Source: Holophagales bacterium UBA5704 (GTDB lineage Bacteria; Acidobacteriota; Thermoanaerobaculia; Multivoradales; UBA5704). From it: a DNA stretch of 27,519 nt. Below, in pieces: positions 1 through 9,480 of this stretch. The stretch lies in contig DIHE01000063.1 of NCBI GenBank assembly GCA_002420005.1, positions 53,461 to 80,979 on the forward strand, given 5' to 3'. The position numbers and the translations under genes are program-made. The stretch's first letter is position 1. Each line of letters starts with the position of its first letter. The notes beneath the pieces were generated by a model that was not told the DNA's origin, made no database searches, and saw only the letters and a program-made list of their open reading frames with translations.

Positions 1-635
1 CGTTCGGTCTCCGCCACCCGGCGCGCCGCGTCAGCGTCCCGGCGGGCTGCTTCGAGCTCTTCCTCCCACAGGAGCTTCTCCCCGGTCGCCGGGTCGACCA
101 GCCGTAGCCGCTGGCCTTCGGGGACCGCGGTCAATCCCGTGGTCTCCAGGTCGAGCGAGCCGTCGGAATGCAGCGGGATCGGCCGGTACCGGCCCCGGTG
201 GTCGAGCCGGTAGCCTTGCAGGCGCGGAGTCAGGTACTCACCGTAGGGGTCGAAGAGGACCAGCTCGGCGACGCCGAGCCGTTGGTAGAGATCCTTCTTG
301 CGGCCGGTGTCCTCTTTGCTGGTGGAGCGGGAGGTGATCTCGAAGACGAGGGTCGGCGGGACCCCTTCCACCCAGACGAGCCAGGTGTCCCGGCCGTGCT
401 TGCCGGCGACTCCCCGGGCGAGCATCACGTCGGGAGACACCGACCTGTCCGCCCTCCCCTCCTCATAGTAGAGCAGGAGGTTGCCCCCCACCCACACGTC
501 CTCCGCCTCGGCGTAGCGCCGTTCCAGACCTCCAATCAGGCTGGACATCACCTGGCGGTGTAGCGTCGTCTCGGCCATCGGCTGGCCGTCGGAGGTGGGG
601 TACTCGATCTCTTTCTCGAGCGGCAGTGCGCACAT
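1..635 (-). CDS. Uma2 family (DUF820) putative endonuclease, 3' end outside window
   Basis: About 211 codons are visible and the reading frame runs off the window start. The ATG at 635 follows a G-rich stretch (AGGGGGC). The protein shows the Uma2 restriction-endonuclease-like core: SPDVM (Asp69) and LVFEITSRST (Glu99), the acidic residues of a PD-(D/E)xK-like site, then a basic stretch (GRKKDLYQRLGVAELVLFDP) typical of the family. The visible C-terminal end is Ala/Arg/Glu-rich and probably starts a coiled coil. Family members are usually present in many copies per genome and their substrate is unknown. It is transcribed divergently from rmuC. An extended -10 (716-724) and a nested hairpin (665-707) lie in its upstream region. 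Confidence 0.88.
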   Translation of the reverse strand, partial: MCALPLEKEIEYPTSDGQPMAETTLHRQVMSSLIGGLERRYAEAEDVWVGGNLLLYYEEGRADRSVSPDVMLARGVAGKHGRDTWLVWVEGVPPTLVFEITSRSTSKEDTGRKKDLYQRLGVAELVLFDPYGEYLTPRLQGYRLDHRGRYRPIPLHSDGSLDLETTGLTAVPEGQRLRLVDPATGEKLLWEEELEAARRDADAARRVAETE

Positions 636-664
636 AAGGTGCCCCCTGTTGGAACAATCCCGAC

Positions 665-707
665 GGGTTGCGCCATCAGATCACCAGGAGGTGTCAGGAC
701 GCAACCC
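665..707. repeat. Nested inverted repeat upstream of the Uma2 gene
   Basis: The outer arms GGGTTGCG (665-672) and CGCAACCC (700-707) are perfectly complementary. They enclose a second small hairpin, CACC-AGGA-GGTG (682-693). The structure lies between the putative extended -10 of the Uma2 gene and its start, so it would be in that gene's 5' untranslated region. A role as operator or RNA hairpin is inference. Confidence 0.55.
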
Positions 708-715
708 CTGAGGCC

Positions 716-724
716 ATGATACCA
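716..724 (-). promoter_or_regulatory. Extended -10 promoter for the Uma2 gene
   Basis: The minus strand reads TGGTATCAT, an extended -10 (TGn-TATCAT) about 80 nt upstream of the Uma2 start. No good -35 is visible, as expected for extended -10 promoters. The same TGn-TAnnAT pattern recurs at several genes in this window. Confidence 0.45.
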
Positions 725-750
725 CGCCGGATCGGCGCGAGCTTTCCACT

Positions 751-1983
751 ATGATGAAGGGCACGATGCAAGACGTACGGTCCCTGCTGTTCCTCGCCGC
801 CGCCTTCGCCGCCGGCATGGGGGTGGCGTGGCTGCTGGCGCGGGTTCGTCTGGCGCGGCTGGAGACGACGCTGGAGCACGAACGGCGGGCGGCGGTGGAG
901 AAGCTGCGGCTGCTCGGCGAGGCGCAGGCGCGGCTGGCGGACACCTTCAAGGCGCTCTCCGCCGAGGCTCTCCAGGGGAACAACGCCTCCTTCCTCCACC
1001 TGGCCAAGGCGACCCTGGAGCGTTTCCAGGAGGGGGCGCGGGGCGATCTGGAGCGGCGCCAGCAGGCGATCGGCGAGCTGGTGGCGCCGCTCCGCGCCTC
1101 TCTCGACCAGGTGGACCGCAAGCTCCAGGAGCTGGAGACCACGCGCGCCGCCGCCTATGCCGGGTTGACCGAGCACCTCAAGACCCTCGGCACGGCCCAG
1201 GCGAGCCTGGAGCGCGAGACGGTCAAGCTGGTCGGCGCCCTGCGGGCTTCCGGGTCGCGCGGGCGGTGGGGGGAGATCCAGCTCCAGCGGGTGGTCGAGA
1301 TGGCCGGCATGCTCGCCCATTGCGACTTCACGGTGCAGGCTTCCGTGGGCACCGAGGACGGCCGGCAGCGCCCCGATCTGGTCGTCCGCCTGCCGGGCGG
1401 CAAGAGCGTGGTGATCGACGCCAAGGCACCGCTCGACGCCTACCTGGACGCGCTCGACGCCCCCGACGAGGAGCGGCGGCGCGAGCGGCTGGTGGACCAC
1501 GCGCGCAAGGTGCGCGGCCATCTCCTGAAGCTGGCGCAGAAGAGCTACTGGAGTCAGTTCGAGCCGGCGCCGGAGTTCGTCGTCCTGTTCCTGCCGGGCG
1601 AGACGTTCTTCAGCGCCGCCCTGGAGCAGGACCCGAGCCTGATCGAGGCCGGCGTGGAGCAGCGGGTGATCCTCGCCACACCGACCACCTTGATCGCCCT
1701 CCTGCGCGCCGTCGCCTACGGCTGGCGGCAGGAGCAGGTGGAGGAGAACGCGCGGGCGATCAGCGATCTCGGCAAGCTCCTCCACGAGCGGCTGCGGGTC
1801 TTCACCGGCCACCTCGCCCAGATGGGCCGCAACCTGGCGCAGAGCGTCGACGCCTACAACCGCGCCGTCGGCTCGCTCGAAGGGCGCGCCCTGCCGGCGG
1901 CCCGCCGCTTCCGCGACCTGGGGGCGGCGGGCGGCGAGGAGATCGAGCCGCTGGAGGCGGTGGACCGGGGGGTGCGGGACTAG
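751..1983 (+). CDS. rmuC: RmuC family DNA recombination protein
   Basis: RmuC proteins limit recombination at inverted repeats; they have an N-terminal membrane anchor, a coiled coil and a nuclease-like RmuC domain. Here a hydrophobic segment (LLFLAAAFAAGMGVAWLL) is followed by a long Glu/Arg/Leu-rich coiled coil (about residues 25-135). The RmuC core then includes SRGRWGEIQLQRVVEMAGM, DLVVRLPGGKSVVIDAKAPL and FVVLFLPGETFFSAALEQDP. At 410 aa the length is normal. The start may be ATG 751 or ATG 766: TATGAT at 750-755 looks like a -10 and would give a leaderless message from 766. It converges on the downstream prolyl isomerase gene, and the two stop codons share the CTAG at 1980-1983. Confidence 0.93.
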   Translation: MMKGTMQDVRSLLFLAAAFAAGMGVAWLLARVRLARLETTLEHERRAAVEKLRLLGEAQARLADTFKALSAEALQGNNASFLHLAKATLERFQEGARGDLERRQQAIGELVAPLRASLDQVDRKLQELETTRAAAYAGLTEHLKTLGTAQASLERETVKLVGALRASGSRGRWGEIQLQRVVEMAGMLAHCDFTVQASVGTEDGRQRPDLVVRLPGGKSVVIDAKAPLDAYLDALDAPDEERRRERLVDHARKVRGHLLKLAQKSYWSQFEPAPEFVVLFLPGETFFSAALEQDPSLIEAGVEQRVILATPTTLIALLRAVAYGWRQEQVEENARAISDLGKLLHERLRVFTGHLAQMGRNLAQSVDAYNRAVGSLEGRALPAARRFRDLGAAGGEEIEPLEAVDRGVRD

Positions 1984-3116
1984 AGGAACGTCTCCACCTT
2001 CGCCTTGGTCCTGAGCTGCTCGACGTGCACCCGCAGGGCCTGCTTCACCTTCTCGTCGCGCAGCAGCATGCCGATGCGCCCCTTGGCTTGCTCGAAGGGG
2101 ACGGTCTGCTCCTCCTGGCGCTCGATGAGCTGGATGACGTGGTAGCCATAGCCGGTCTGCACCACTTTGCTCAAGTCGTTCGGCTTCTTGAGCCCGAAGG
2201 CGGCGGCTTCGAAGGGGGGGACGGTCTGGCCGGGGACGATCCAGGAGAGGTCGCCGCCGCGCTGGGCGGAGCCCGGGTCGTTCGAGTTCTGGGCCGCGAG
2301 CTGGGCGAAGTCGCCGCCGCCCTGGAGCTGCGCGAGGAGGTCGTCGGCCTTCTTCTTCGCCGCCTCGCGGTCGGCTGCCGGTGCCTTCGGTGCCACCCCG
2401 ATCAGGATGTGCCGCACGTGCACCCGGGGCGGTGTCTTCATCCGGGAGAGATTCTGGTCGTAGAAGGCGCGGGCCTCCGGCTCGGTGACCTTGACGGTGG
2501 GGACGATCGTCGTCTCGACCAGCTTGTTGACCCTGCTGTCGTCGTCGTTCTTCATCTGCGCCTTGAGGCCCGCCTCGGTCATCTTGCCGGCGGCGAGCTG
2601 CTTCTCGAACTCCTCGCGGCTGGGGAACTGGCTCTTGAACCCCTGCATCATCTGCTCGGCCTCGGCGTCGCTGATCTGGATCCCCTTCTGTTTCGCCTCC
2701 TGGAGCAGCAGGTCGTGGGCGATCAGGCCGTCGAGGATCTCGCGATAGAACTCGAGACTCATCGGGGCCTCGATCCCCTGGCGCTGGGCGCGCAGCCCGC
2801 GCAGCGCCTCGGCGCGGGCGAGCAGCTTGTCCTTCTTGATCTCCTGGCCGTTGCAGCGGGCGACGACCGCCGGAATCTTGGCGGGGTCGAGGGCCTGCTC
2901 GGCCTGCGCAGCCATGCCGGGCTGGCCGGGGGTGGCCGGAGAGGTGCCGGCCGGCGCGGGCGGCGCCGCGGGGGGCGGCGCATCGGTCGATTCGGAGGTC
3001 TGCGTCTCGGCCGGGGTTTCCTCGCGGTTGCATCCGGAGAGCCCCACGGCGAGGAGCGCCAGCGAGGCGATGGCGAGGCCCGGGAAGAAGAAGCGGAACG
3101 TGCTGCGTCGAGTCAT
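1980..3116 (-). CDS. Peptidylprolyl isomerase lipoprotein (SurA/PpiC parvulin type)
   Basis: This 378-aa protein is a predicted periplasmic lipoprotein. The signal peptide ends in lipobox LSGC (Cys29), followed by a Pro/Ala-rich linker (about 41-66). Residues about 80-225 form a SurA-N-like helical chaperone region, and residues about 231-340 a parvulin rotamase domain (RVHVRHILIG, then GGDLSWIVPGQTVPPFE, GYGYHVIQLIERQ). Members of this family assist folding of outer-membrane and secreted proteins, which would suit the TonB receptor encoded nearby. A GAGGA ribosome site precedes the ATG, and a TTGACA-N18-TAGCCT promoter lies upstream. Lipid anchoring makes it closer to PrsA-like foldases than to soluble SurA. 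Confidence 0.93.
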   Translation of the reverse strand: MTRRSTFRFFFPGLAIASLALLAVGLSGCNREETPAETQTSESTDAPPPAAPPAPAGTSPATPGQPGMAAQAEQALDPAKIPAVVARCNGQEIKKDKLLARAEALRGLRAQRQGIEAPMSLEFYREILDGLIAHDLLLQEAKQKGIQISDAEAEQMMQGFKSQFPSREEFEKQLAAGKMTEAGLKAQMKNDDDSRVNKLVETTIVPTVKVTEPEARAFYDQNLSRMKTPPRVHVRHILIGVAPKAPAADREAAKKKADDLLAQLQGGGDFAQLAAQNSNDPGSAQRGGDLSWIVPGQTVPPFEAAAFGLKKPNDLSKVVQTGYGYHVIQLIERQEEQTVPFEQAKGRIGMLLRDEKVKQALRVHVEQLRTKAKVETFL

Positions 3117-3162
3117 GGGTCGGTATCCTCGGAGGGGGTGGGTGGTCTGGCCCGAAGCGGGG

Positions 3163-3192
3163 AGGCTACGCCCGAGCCGGCTCAGGTGTCAA
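3163..3192 (-). promoter_or_regulatory. Promoter of the PpiC lipoprotein gene
   Basis: The minus strand shows TTGACA (3192-3187), an 18-nt spacer and TAGCCT (3168-3163), about 47 nt upstream of the start codon. It lies back to back with a TATACT -10 for the mutase gene on the other strand. Confidence 0.5.
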
Positions 3193-3211
3193 CGGCCTGG
3201 GAGCGGTCGGG

Positions 3212-3217
3212 TATACT
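3212..3217 (+). promoter_or_regulatory. Candidate -10 of the mutase large-subunit gene
   Basis: TATACT is a near-consensus -10 at 69 nt before the ATG. The matching -35 region overlaps the -35 of the divergent lipoprotein gene and is poor (TCAACG). The leader then carries a proper ribosome site (AAAGGAG, 3271-3277). Confidence 0.4.
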
Positions 3218-3285
3218 CAGAGATCTTTCCGGGCCGGCGGACGCCCCCGCAGCCCGGTTTCTGATCCAGGAAAGGAGCCGCCCCG

Positions 3286-5019
<1,734 letters not shown>

Positions 5020-5043
5020 GCCGAAGCCAGGGAGACCAACGCC

Positions 5044-5541
5044 ATGTCGATCACCGCCGGGACCGCCCGGGACCTTCTCCTCTACATGCTGTGGGCCGAC
5101 CGCCAGATGCTCAAGTCGGTTCGTCCGGTGGACGCCGAGCATCTGAGCCGCGACGCCGGCGTGAGCTTCCACTCGCTCCTCGGCACGATGACCCACATGC
5201 TGGGAGCCCAGAAGCTCTGGCTCTCGCGCTTTCTCGGCCATCCGGACGGTTACCTGCTCGGGCCCGGCGATTTTCCCGACCTGCTCTCCTGGATCAAGGC
5301 CTGGGAGGAGACCGCCTCCGGGGTCGAGGCGTTCCTCGCCGGCCTGACCGACGAGCAGCTCGCGGCGCCCCATGCCTGGACGAGCCTGGCGGGAGCTCCC
5401 GCCACCCGTCCCCTCGGCCAGCTCGTCCTGCATCTGGTCAACCACACCACTTACCACCGGGGGCAGGTGGTCTCCCTGCTGCGCCAGATGGGCTACCCGG
5501 CTGCTTCGACCGATCTGATCCGCTTTTACGATGAGCGCTGA
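5044..5541 (+). CDS. DinB-like four-helix metal-binding protein
   Basis: This 165-aa protein has the DinB/YfiT fold signature. Three His residues are placed as in the metal site: His51 (GTMTHMLGAQKLW), His134 and His138 (LVNHTTYHRGQV). HRGQV near the end of the third or fourth helix is a hallmark. Family members are often thiol-dependent S-transferases or hydrolases, but their substrates are mostly unknown. It lies 24 nt after the mutase large-subunit gene with its own AGGGAG ribosome site, so it is probably co-transcribed. The name DinB is historical and does not imply a role in DNA damage. Confidence 0.88.
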   Translation: MSITAGTARDLLLYMLWADRQMLKSVRPVDAEHLSRDAGVSFHSLLGTMTHMLGAQKLWLSRFLGHPDGYLLGPGDFPDLLSWIKAWEETASGVEAFLAGLTDEQLAAPHAWTSLAGAPATRPLGQLVLHLVNHTTYHRGQVVSLLRQMGYPAASTDLIRFYDER

Positions 5542-5635
5542 GCCCCGCCCCGCGAGGTGGGGCGAGCCAACCCGCCCGCGGCTTGCCATTTTGTCGCGGA
5601 ATTGAGACAGAATGTCCGCAGGAGGTCGATCGACT

Positions 5636-6874
5636 ATGAGACGAGGATCGGTTTGGAGCCGAGGGATGGGGTTCGTTCTGCTGGCGGGAGCGCTGGTGGC
5701 GGCGCCTGCTGCGGCGGTGAGCTATGGGAGCCTGGCCTTCACCCAGGCGGCGGTGGACGACTGCGCAGACTGGTTCGGAACCTGTGAGTGGAAGGCGACC
5801 TGCAAGATCGCCGGCGGCGAGGACGCCGAGGTCTTCGCTGCGCCCGGTGGCGTGGCACAGGACCTCGAGATCGAGAAGTCGTTCGAGGTGAAGAGCTTTC
5901 CGGCCAAGGTGGAGTGCTCGCTGTTCGAGGACGACGGCTGGTTCGGCGAGTCCTGGATCCCGGCGGGCACGGCGTCCATCGACCTTCCCGGGGGTGGCGA
6001 CTACTCGTTCAGCCTCAAGGGAGATCAAGGCACGGTGGTGTTGACCGCGGTGGCGGACAGCTTCGAGATGCCCGACGGCATCGCGGCACCCGCTCCGGCC
6101 GCCGCGGCGGGCAAGCCGGCCAAGCCCGCCGCCAAAGCGCGCCAGCTCGTCGGCGGGTACCTGAAGGACCATCATGGGCACGGCGTCGTCCTGGGGCTCC
6201 CCTGGGACGCCTTCAAGGCGCGGATCGACCAGTACGCCGCCCAGGGCGTGCTGCTGTTCTCGATGCAGAACTGGGAGGATGGCGGCAAGCGCCTCTGGGG
6301 CGGCATCTTCCGCTCGTACAAGGGAAAGCAGGAGCTGGTGACGGATCTCGAGTGGGACCCGTTCCTGAAGCGCTTCAAGCCCCTGTACGACGGCGGGATG
6401 CGGATCCAGGACATGGAGATCTACGCGAAGGGGAACAAGTTCTACTTCACCGGGGTCTACCACGAGGGCGACGACGAGAACACCTTCTGGCTCGAAGAGC
6501 TGAATCCGTTCGTCGCCAAGTGGAGCAGCCTTTCGGGGGGCGGCCTCCGGCTCGTGGACCTCGAGGTCTACCAGGCGACCGGGAAGTGGCGTTACGCCGG
6601 CGTCTTCCGCGGCGGCTCGGGGAGCTACGGCATCCGTAACGCGATGACCTGGGACGAGCTGCAGACGTTCTGGAAGCCCAAGGAGGCCGAGGGACGCACC
6701 AGCCTCACCGACATCGTGACCCACAACGACAAGGGCAAGCAGATCTGGGACGTTGCTACCGGTGGCGGCCAGGGGCAGATGAGCCCGCTCCTGGAGGGCG
6801 CGGCGTTCGCCAAGGACTGGAAGGACCGCGTCGCCAAGGGCTTCCGCCTGGCCACGGTCGAGACGGTTCCCTGA
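5636..6874 (+). CDS. Secreted protein with four BTRD1-like tandem repeats
   Basis: The start at 5636 is preferred over ATG 5612 because GGAGG (5621-5625) precedes it by 10 nt and gives a proper signal peptide (FVLLAGALVAAPAAA, cleavage near residue 27). The mature N-terminal part (about 28-150) has four Cys (DDCADWFGTCEWKATC..., VECSLFEDDGW) and looks like a small beta-rich domain. An Ala/Pro/Lys linker follows. Residues about 170-400 hold four repeats of about 50 aa with the pattern 'F...QG.RL.DLE.Y...-.Y.GV+..G', resembling the bacterial tandem repeat domain 1 family, known from fungal polyglycine hydrolases and bacterial secreted proteins. The function is unknown. It sits between the two genes for the mutase subunits. 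Confidence 0.75.
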   Translation: MRRGSVWSRGMGFVLLAGALVAAPAAAVSYGSLAFTQAAVDDCADWFGTCEWKATCKIAGGEDAEVFAAPGGVAQDLEIEKSFEVKSFPAKVECSLFEDDGWFGESWIPAGTASIDLPGGGDYSFSLKGDQGTVVLTAVADSFEMPDGIAAPAPAAAAGKPAKPAAKARQLVGGYLKDHHGHGVVLGLPWDAFKARIDQYAAQGVLLFSMQNWEDGGKRLWGGIFRSYKGKQELVTDLEWDPFLKRFKPLYDGGMRIQDMEIYAKGNKFYFTGVYHEGDDENTFWLEELNPFVAKWSSLSGGGLRLVDLEVYQATGKWRYAGVFRGGSGSYGIRNAMTWDELQTFWKPKEAEGRTSLTDIVTHNDKGKQIWDVATGGGQGQMSPLLEGAAFAKDWKDRVAKGFRLATVETVP

Positions 6875-6887
6875 CGCCGGCGGATTC

Positions 6888-6943
6888 GGCCGCCGGGCAC
6901 CCCGCGCAGCACGCAGGATCCTGCGCGCGGGACCCCGGCGGCC
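6888..6943. repeat. Large compound stem-loop upstream of the B12-subunit gene
   Basis: The outer arms GGCCGCCGGG (6888-6897) and CCCGGCGGCC (6934-6943) are perfect complements. Inside them are CCCGCG (6901-6906) with CGCGGG (6926-6931), and at the centre the palindrome CGCAGGATCCTGCG (6912-6925). Together they can fold into a hairpin of more than 20 bp. It lies 13 nt after the stop of the secreted-protein gene and ends 9 nt before the -10 of the next gene, covering its -35 position. There is no T tract, so a role as a simple intrinsic terminator is doubtful. Confidence 0.7.
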
Positions 6944-6949
6944 TGCCTC

Positions 6950-6958
6950 TGCTACAAT
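6950..6958 (+). promoter_or_regulatory. Extended -10 promoter, probably leaderless, for the B12-subunit operon
   Basis: TGCTACAAT is an extended -10 with only 8 nt between the hexamer and the ATG at 6967. Transcription would start at or next to the start codon, and no Shine-Dalgarno sequence is present. Confidence 0.55.
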
Positions 6959-6966
6959 CAACCGCC

Positions 6967-7368
6967 ATGAACGAACGACGGATGCGCATCTTGATCGCCA
7001 AGCCGGGTCTCGACGGGCATGACCGGGGGGCGAAGGTGGTGGCGCGCGCGCTGCGCGATGCGGGGTACGAGGTCATCTACACCGGTCTGCGCCAGACTCC
7101 CGAACAGATCGCCGCCGCCGCCGTCCAGGAAGACGTGGACGCGGTCGGGCTCTCCATTCTGTCCGGAGCCCACAACAGCCTGCTGCCCGAGGTCACCCGC
7201 CTGCTCAACGAGCAGGGGGCCGACGACGTGCTCGTCTTCGCCGGCGGCATCATCCCCGAGCAGGACGTCGTCCATTTGAAACAGGTGGGGATCGACGAGA
7301 TCTTCCTCCCCGGTACGTCCACCAAGGACATCGTGCGTTACCTGCAGGACCGTCTCCAGGCGGCCTGA
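6967..7368 (+). CDS. Methylmalonyl-CoA mutase small (cobalamin-binding) subunit
   Basis: The 133-aa protein is a stand-alone B12-binding domain. It has the DxHxxG motif (Asp16-Gly-His18-Asp-Arg-Gly21, with His18 as the axial cobalt ligand), SILSGAH (the SxL motif) and the FAGG loop (the GG motif). It should pair with the catalytic subunit encoded at 3286-5019 as in archaeal-type two-subunit mutases. The two genes are separated by about 1.9 kb and two other genes, and this one has its own promoter as the first gene of another operon. The next gene follows after 22 nt. Confidence 0.93.
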   Translation: MNERRMRILIAKPGLDGHDRGAKVVARALRDAGYEVIYTGLRQTPEQIAAAAVQEDVDAVGLSILSGAHNSLLPEVTRLLNEQGADDVLVFAGGIIPEQDVVHLKQVGIDEIFLPGTSTKDIVRYLQDRLQAA

Positions 7369-7390
7369 GCCCTACCTCGCGGAGGCGTGA

Positions 7391-8650
7391 ATGAGAAGAA
7401 GGATTCTGCTCGCCGATGACAGCGTCACGATCCAGAAAGTCATCGAGCTGACGTTCCTCGACGAGGACTACGACGTCAAGGCCGTCAGCAATGGCGACGA
7501 GGCGATCGCGGCCCTTCCGCAGGTCAACCCGGACTTCGTGATCGCCGACGTCCACATGCCGGGGGCGAACGGCTACGAGGTCTGTCGGCGCTCCAAGGAG
7601 CGGCGGCCGGACGTCCCCGTGCTTCTCCTGGTCGGCACCTTCGAGCCCTTCGACGAAGGGCAGGCACGGTCGGTGGGAGCCGACTCCTATCTCAAGAAGC
7701 CGTTCGACTCCCAGGAGCTCCTGCACCGGGTCGAGGAGCTGCTGGCGGCCGTGACGCCGCCGGCCGCCGCCGCTCTGCCCGGCGGGGCGGACGTCCTCGC
7801 CATGCCGTCTCTGACCGAGCTGCCGGCCTTCCCCGACGATCTGGCCGCCGCGCCCACCGACTGGGGGAGCTACGACCTCGAAGCCTCGCCGGCACCACCG
7901 GAGCCGGCCGAGCCGTTCCCGGCGCCGGTACCGTTCCCGGTGGAGGCCCGGGGAACGTTCGACGAGGCTCCGTTCCCGCTGGTGGACGCAGAGCCCGCCC
8001 ACGGTGGCACCCTGCAGGTCGACGAGAGCGCTCTTCTGCCGGCGGGAGAGGTCCTGTTCGATTTCGACGCGGTCCCCGCCGCGCCGGTGGTTGAGGAGGC
8101 GCCCTCTTTCGCGACACCCTCGTTCGAGGAGCTGCCTGCGGAGCCGGAGCCGTTCGAGGACGTCCCTTCCTTCGAAGCGCGCCCTTACAATCATCAAGCC
8201 GCGCAGTCGGACACTTTGCGGCTGCGCACCAGCGTGCTCGCCGCGGCGGGATTCGACGTGGCTCCGGAGGCCTCGGCTCCGCCGCCGCCCGAGCCTCCGG
8301 CGCCGGTCTACGCCGCCCCTCCGGAACCGGAGCCCCTGCCGGAACCGGAGCCCGAGCCGGTGGTCGAGGCCCTGCCCGAGCTGCCCACCTACGCCGCGGA
8401 GCCCGCAGAGCCGCCGGCTCCCCCGGCCGTCGCCGCCGCATCGGCGCCTTCCGAGGTGGCCCCCGCGGCGGTGGCGGGCAACGGCCACCTGAGCGACGCC
8501 GACGTCGACCGGATCGCCCGCCGGGTCGTCGAGCTGATGGCGGATCGGGCGATCCGTGACGTGGCCTGGGAAGTGATTCCCGACATGGCCGAGATGGTCA
8601 TCCGCGACCGCCTGCGCGAGCTGGAGAGCCAGGCCGAGAGCTTCGAGTAA
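7391..8650 (+). CDS. Response regulator: REC domain, long acidic Pro-rich linker, short helical C-terminus
   Basis: Residues 1-115 form a receiver domain: acidic Asp9-Asp10, phosphoacceptor Asp53 (FVIADVHMPG), Thr83 (LLVGTF) and Lys103 (YLKKPF). Residues about 120-360 are low complexity, rich in Pro, Glu, Ala and Phe, and probably disordered. The last about 50 residues (LSDADVDRIARRVVELMADRAIRDVAWEVIPDMAEMVIRDRLRELE) form amphipathic helices. Similar tails occur in deltaproteobacterial and acidobacterial regulators and resemble the C-terminal multimerisation helices of PopZ/DUF2497. There is no DNA-binding domain, so it probably acts through protein contacts. Its sensor kinase is not in the window. 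The GCGGAGGCG ribosome site supports the start. Confidence 0.85.
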   Translation: MRRRILLADDSVTIQKVIELTFLDEDYDVKAVSNGDEAIAALPQVNPDFVIADVHMPGANGYEVCRRSKERRPDVPVLLLVGTFEPFDEGQARSVGADSYLKKPFDSQELLHRVEELLAAVTPPAAAALPGGADVLAMPSLTELPAFPDDLAAAPTDWGSYDLEASPAPPEPAEPFPAPVPFPVEARGTFDEAPFPLVDAEPAHGGTLQVDESALLPAGEVLFDFDAVPAAPVVEEAPSFATPSFEELPAEPEPFEDVPSFEARPYNHQAAQSDTLRLRTSVLAAAGFDVAPEASAPPPPEPPAPVYAAPPEPEPLPEPEPEPVVEALPELPTYAAEPAEPPAPPAVAAASAPSEVAPAAVAGNGHLSDADVDRIARRVVELMADRAIRDVAWEVIPDMAEMVIRDRLRELESQAESFE

Positions 8651-8658
8651 TCGGAGCG

Positions 8659-9480
8659 GTGGGCGCCGCCGCGGTGGACTCCCTCACCCGCTTTCTCGCG
8701 GAGCTGGATCGTGCCCGCCCGGAGCGGCAACGCCGCCCGGAAAATCTCGTCGTCGTCCGGCGGGTCGGCTCCACGAACCAGCTGGCCCGCGCCATCGTGG
8801 CTGATTACGAGGTGGAGGCGCAGGACCTGCGTCCCCTCCTCCTCCTCGCCCTGGAGCAGACCGGGGGGCGCGGCCGGCAGGGCCGGAGCTGGTCGAGCCC
8901 GGCCGGCAAGGGCGTCTATGCCACCCGCGTCCTGTCGCTGCGCGATCCTGCGAGACTTCAGAACCTGCCGATGCTCGTCGGCCTGGGTCTCTGCCGAGCC
9001 CTCTCCCGCCACCTGCCGCTGCCCTGCCGCTTGAAATGGCCCAACGACCTGGTGGTGGAAACGGCGGAAGGACGCCGCAAGCTGGGGGGCATCCTCATCG
9101 AGGCCCTCATCCACCCGGGGGAAGGGGCGGCGGCGCTCATCGGCTTCGGGGTGAACCATGCGCACGGTGAGGACGATCTGCCCCCGGCGGGTACGTCGCT
9201 GTGCCTGCTCGGAGGAGCCGGCGCCGAGCTGCCGCTGGCCGAGCTCACCTGGGACCTGGTGGATGGCGTGGAGAACGAGCTGGCGCACCTGGACGAGCCT
9301 TCCGCTGCGGTGGAGGCGTACCGTGCGATGTCCGTGCACCGGCCGGGTGACTTCCTGTCGTGCCGGGTCGGCGAGCAGGTCCTGGCCGGTACGTTCCTCG
9401 GGTTCGATGCGCTCGGCCGTTTGCGCCTCGACCGGGACGGCGAGGAGGTCCTGGTGGCCTCCGGAGAGGTGATCGAATGA
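8659..9480 (+). CDS. birA: Biotin--[acetyl-CoA-carboxylase] ligase
   Basis: Biotin protein ligase activates biotin as biotinyl-AMP and attaches it to the Lys of carboxylase carrier domains. This 273-aa protein shows the biotinyl-AMP loop GGRGRQGRSW (about 69-78), KWPND (125-129) and KLGGILIE (Lys140). A short C-terminal SH3-like domain follows (about 225-273). It has no N-terminal helix-turn-helix, so it is the non-regulatory class. The GTG start lies 8 nt after the response-regulator stop and follows CGGAG. The coaX gene overlaps its end by ATGA. Biotin-dependent propionyl-CoA carboxylase would make the mutase substrate, so the link to the B12 genes makes metabolic sense (inference). Confidence 0.93.
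   Translation: MGAAAVDSLTRFLAELDRARPERQRRPENLVVVRRVGSTNQLARAIVADYEVEAQDLRPLLLLALEQTGGRGRQGRSWSSPAGKGVYATRVLSLRDPARLQNLPMLVGLGLCRALSRHLPLPCRLKWPNDLVVETAEGRRKLGGILIEALIHPGEGAAALIGFGVNHAHGEDDLPPAGTSLCLLGGAGAELPLAELTWDLVDGVENELAHLDEPSAAVEAYRAMSVHRPGDFLSCRVGEQVLAGTFLGFDALGRLRLDRDGEEVLVASGEVIE

Noticed and set aside
3117..3285. Cobalamin riboswitch before the mutase gene
   Set aside because: The leader is short and no B12-box sequence is visible.
5546..5564. Intrinsic terminator after the DinB-like gene
   Set aside because: The 6-bp CGCCCC/GGGGCG hairpin has no T tract.
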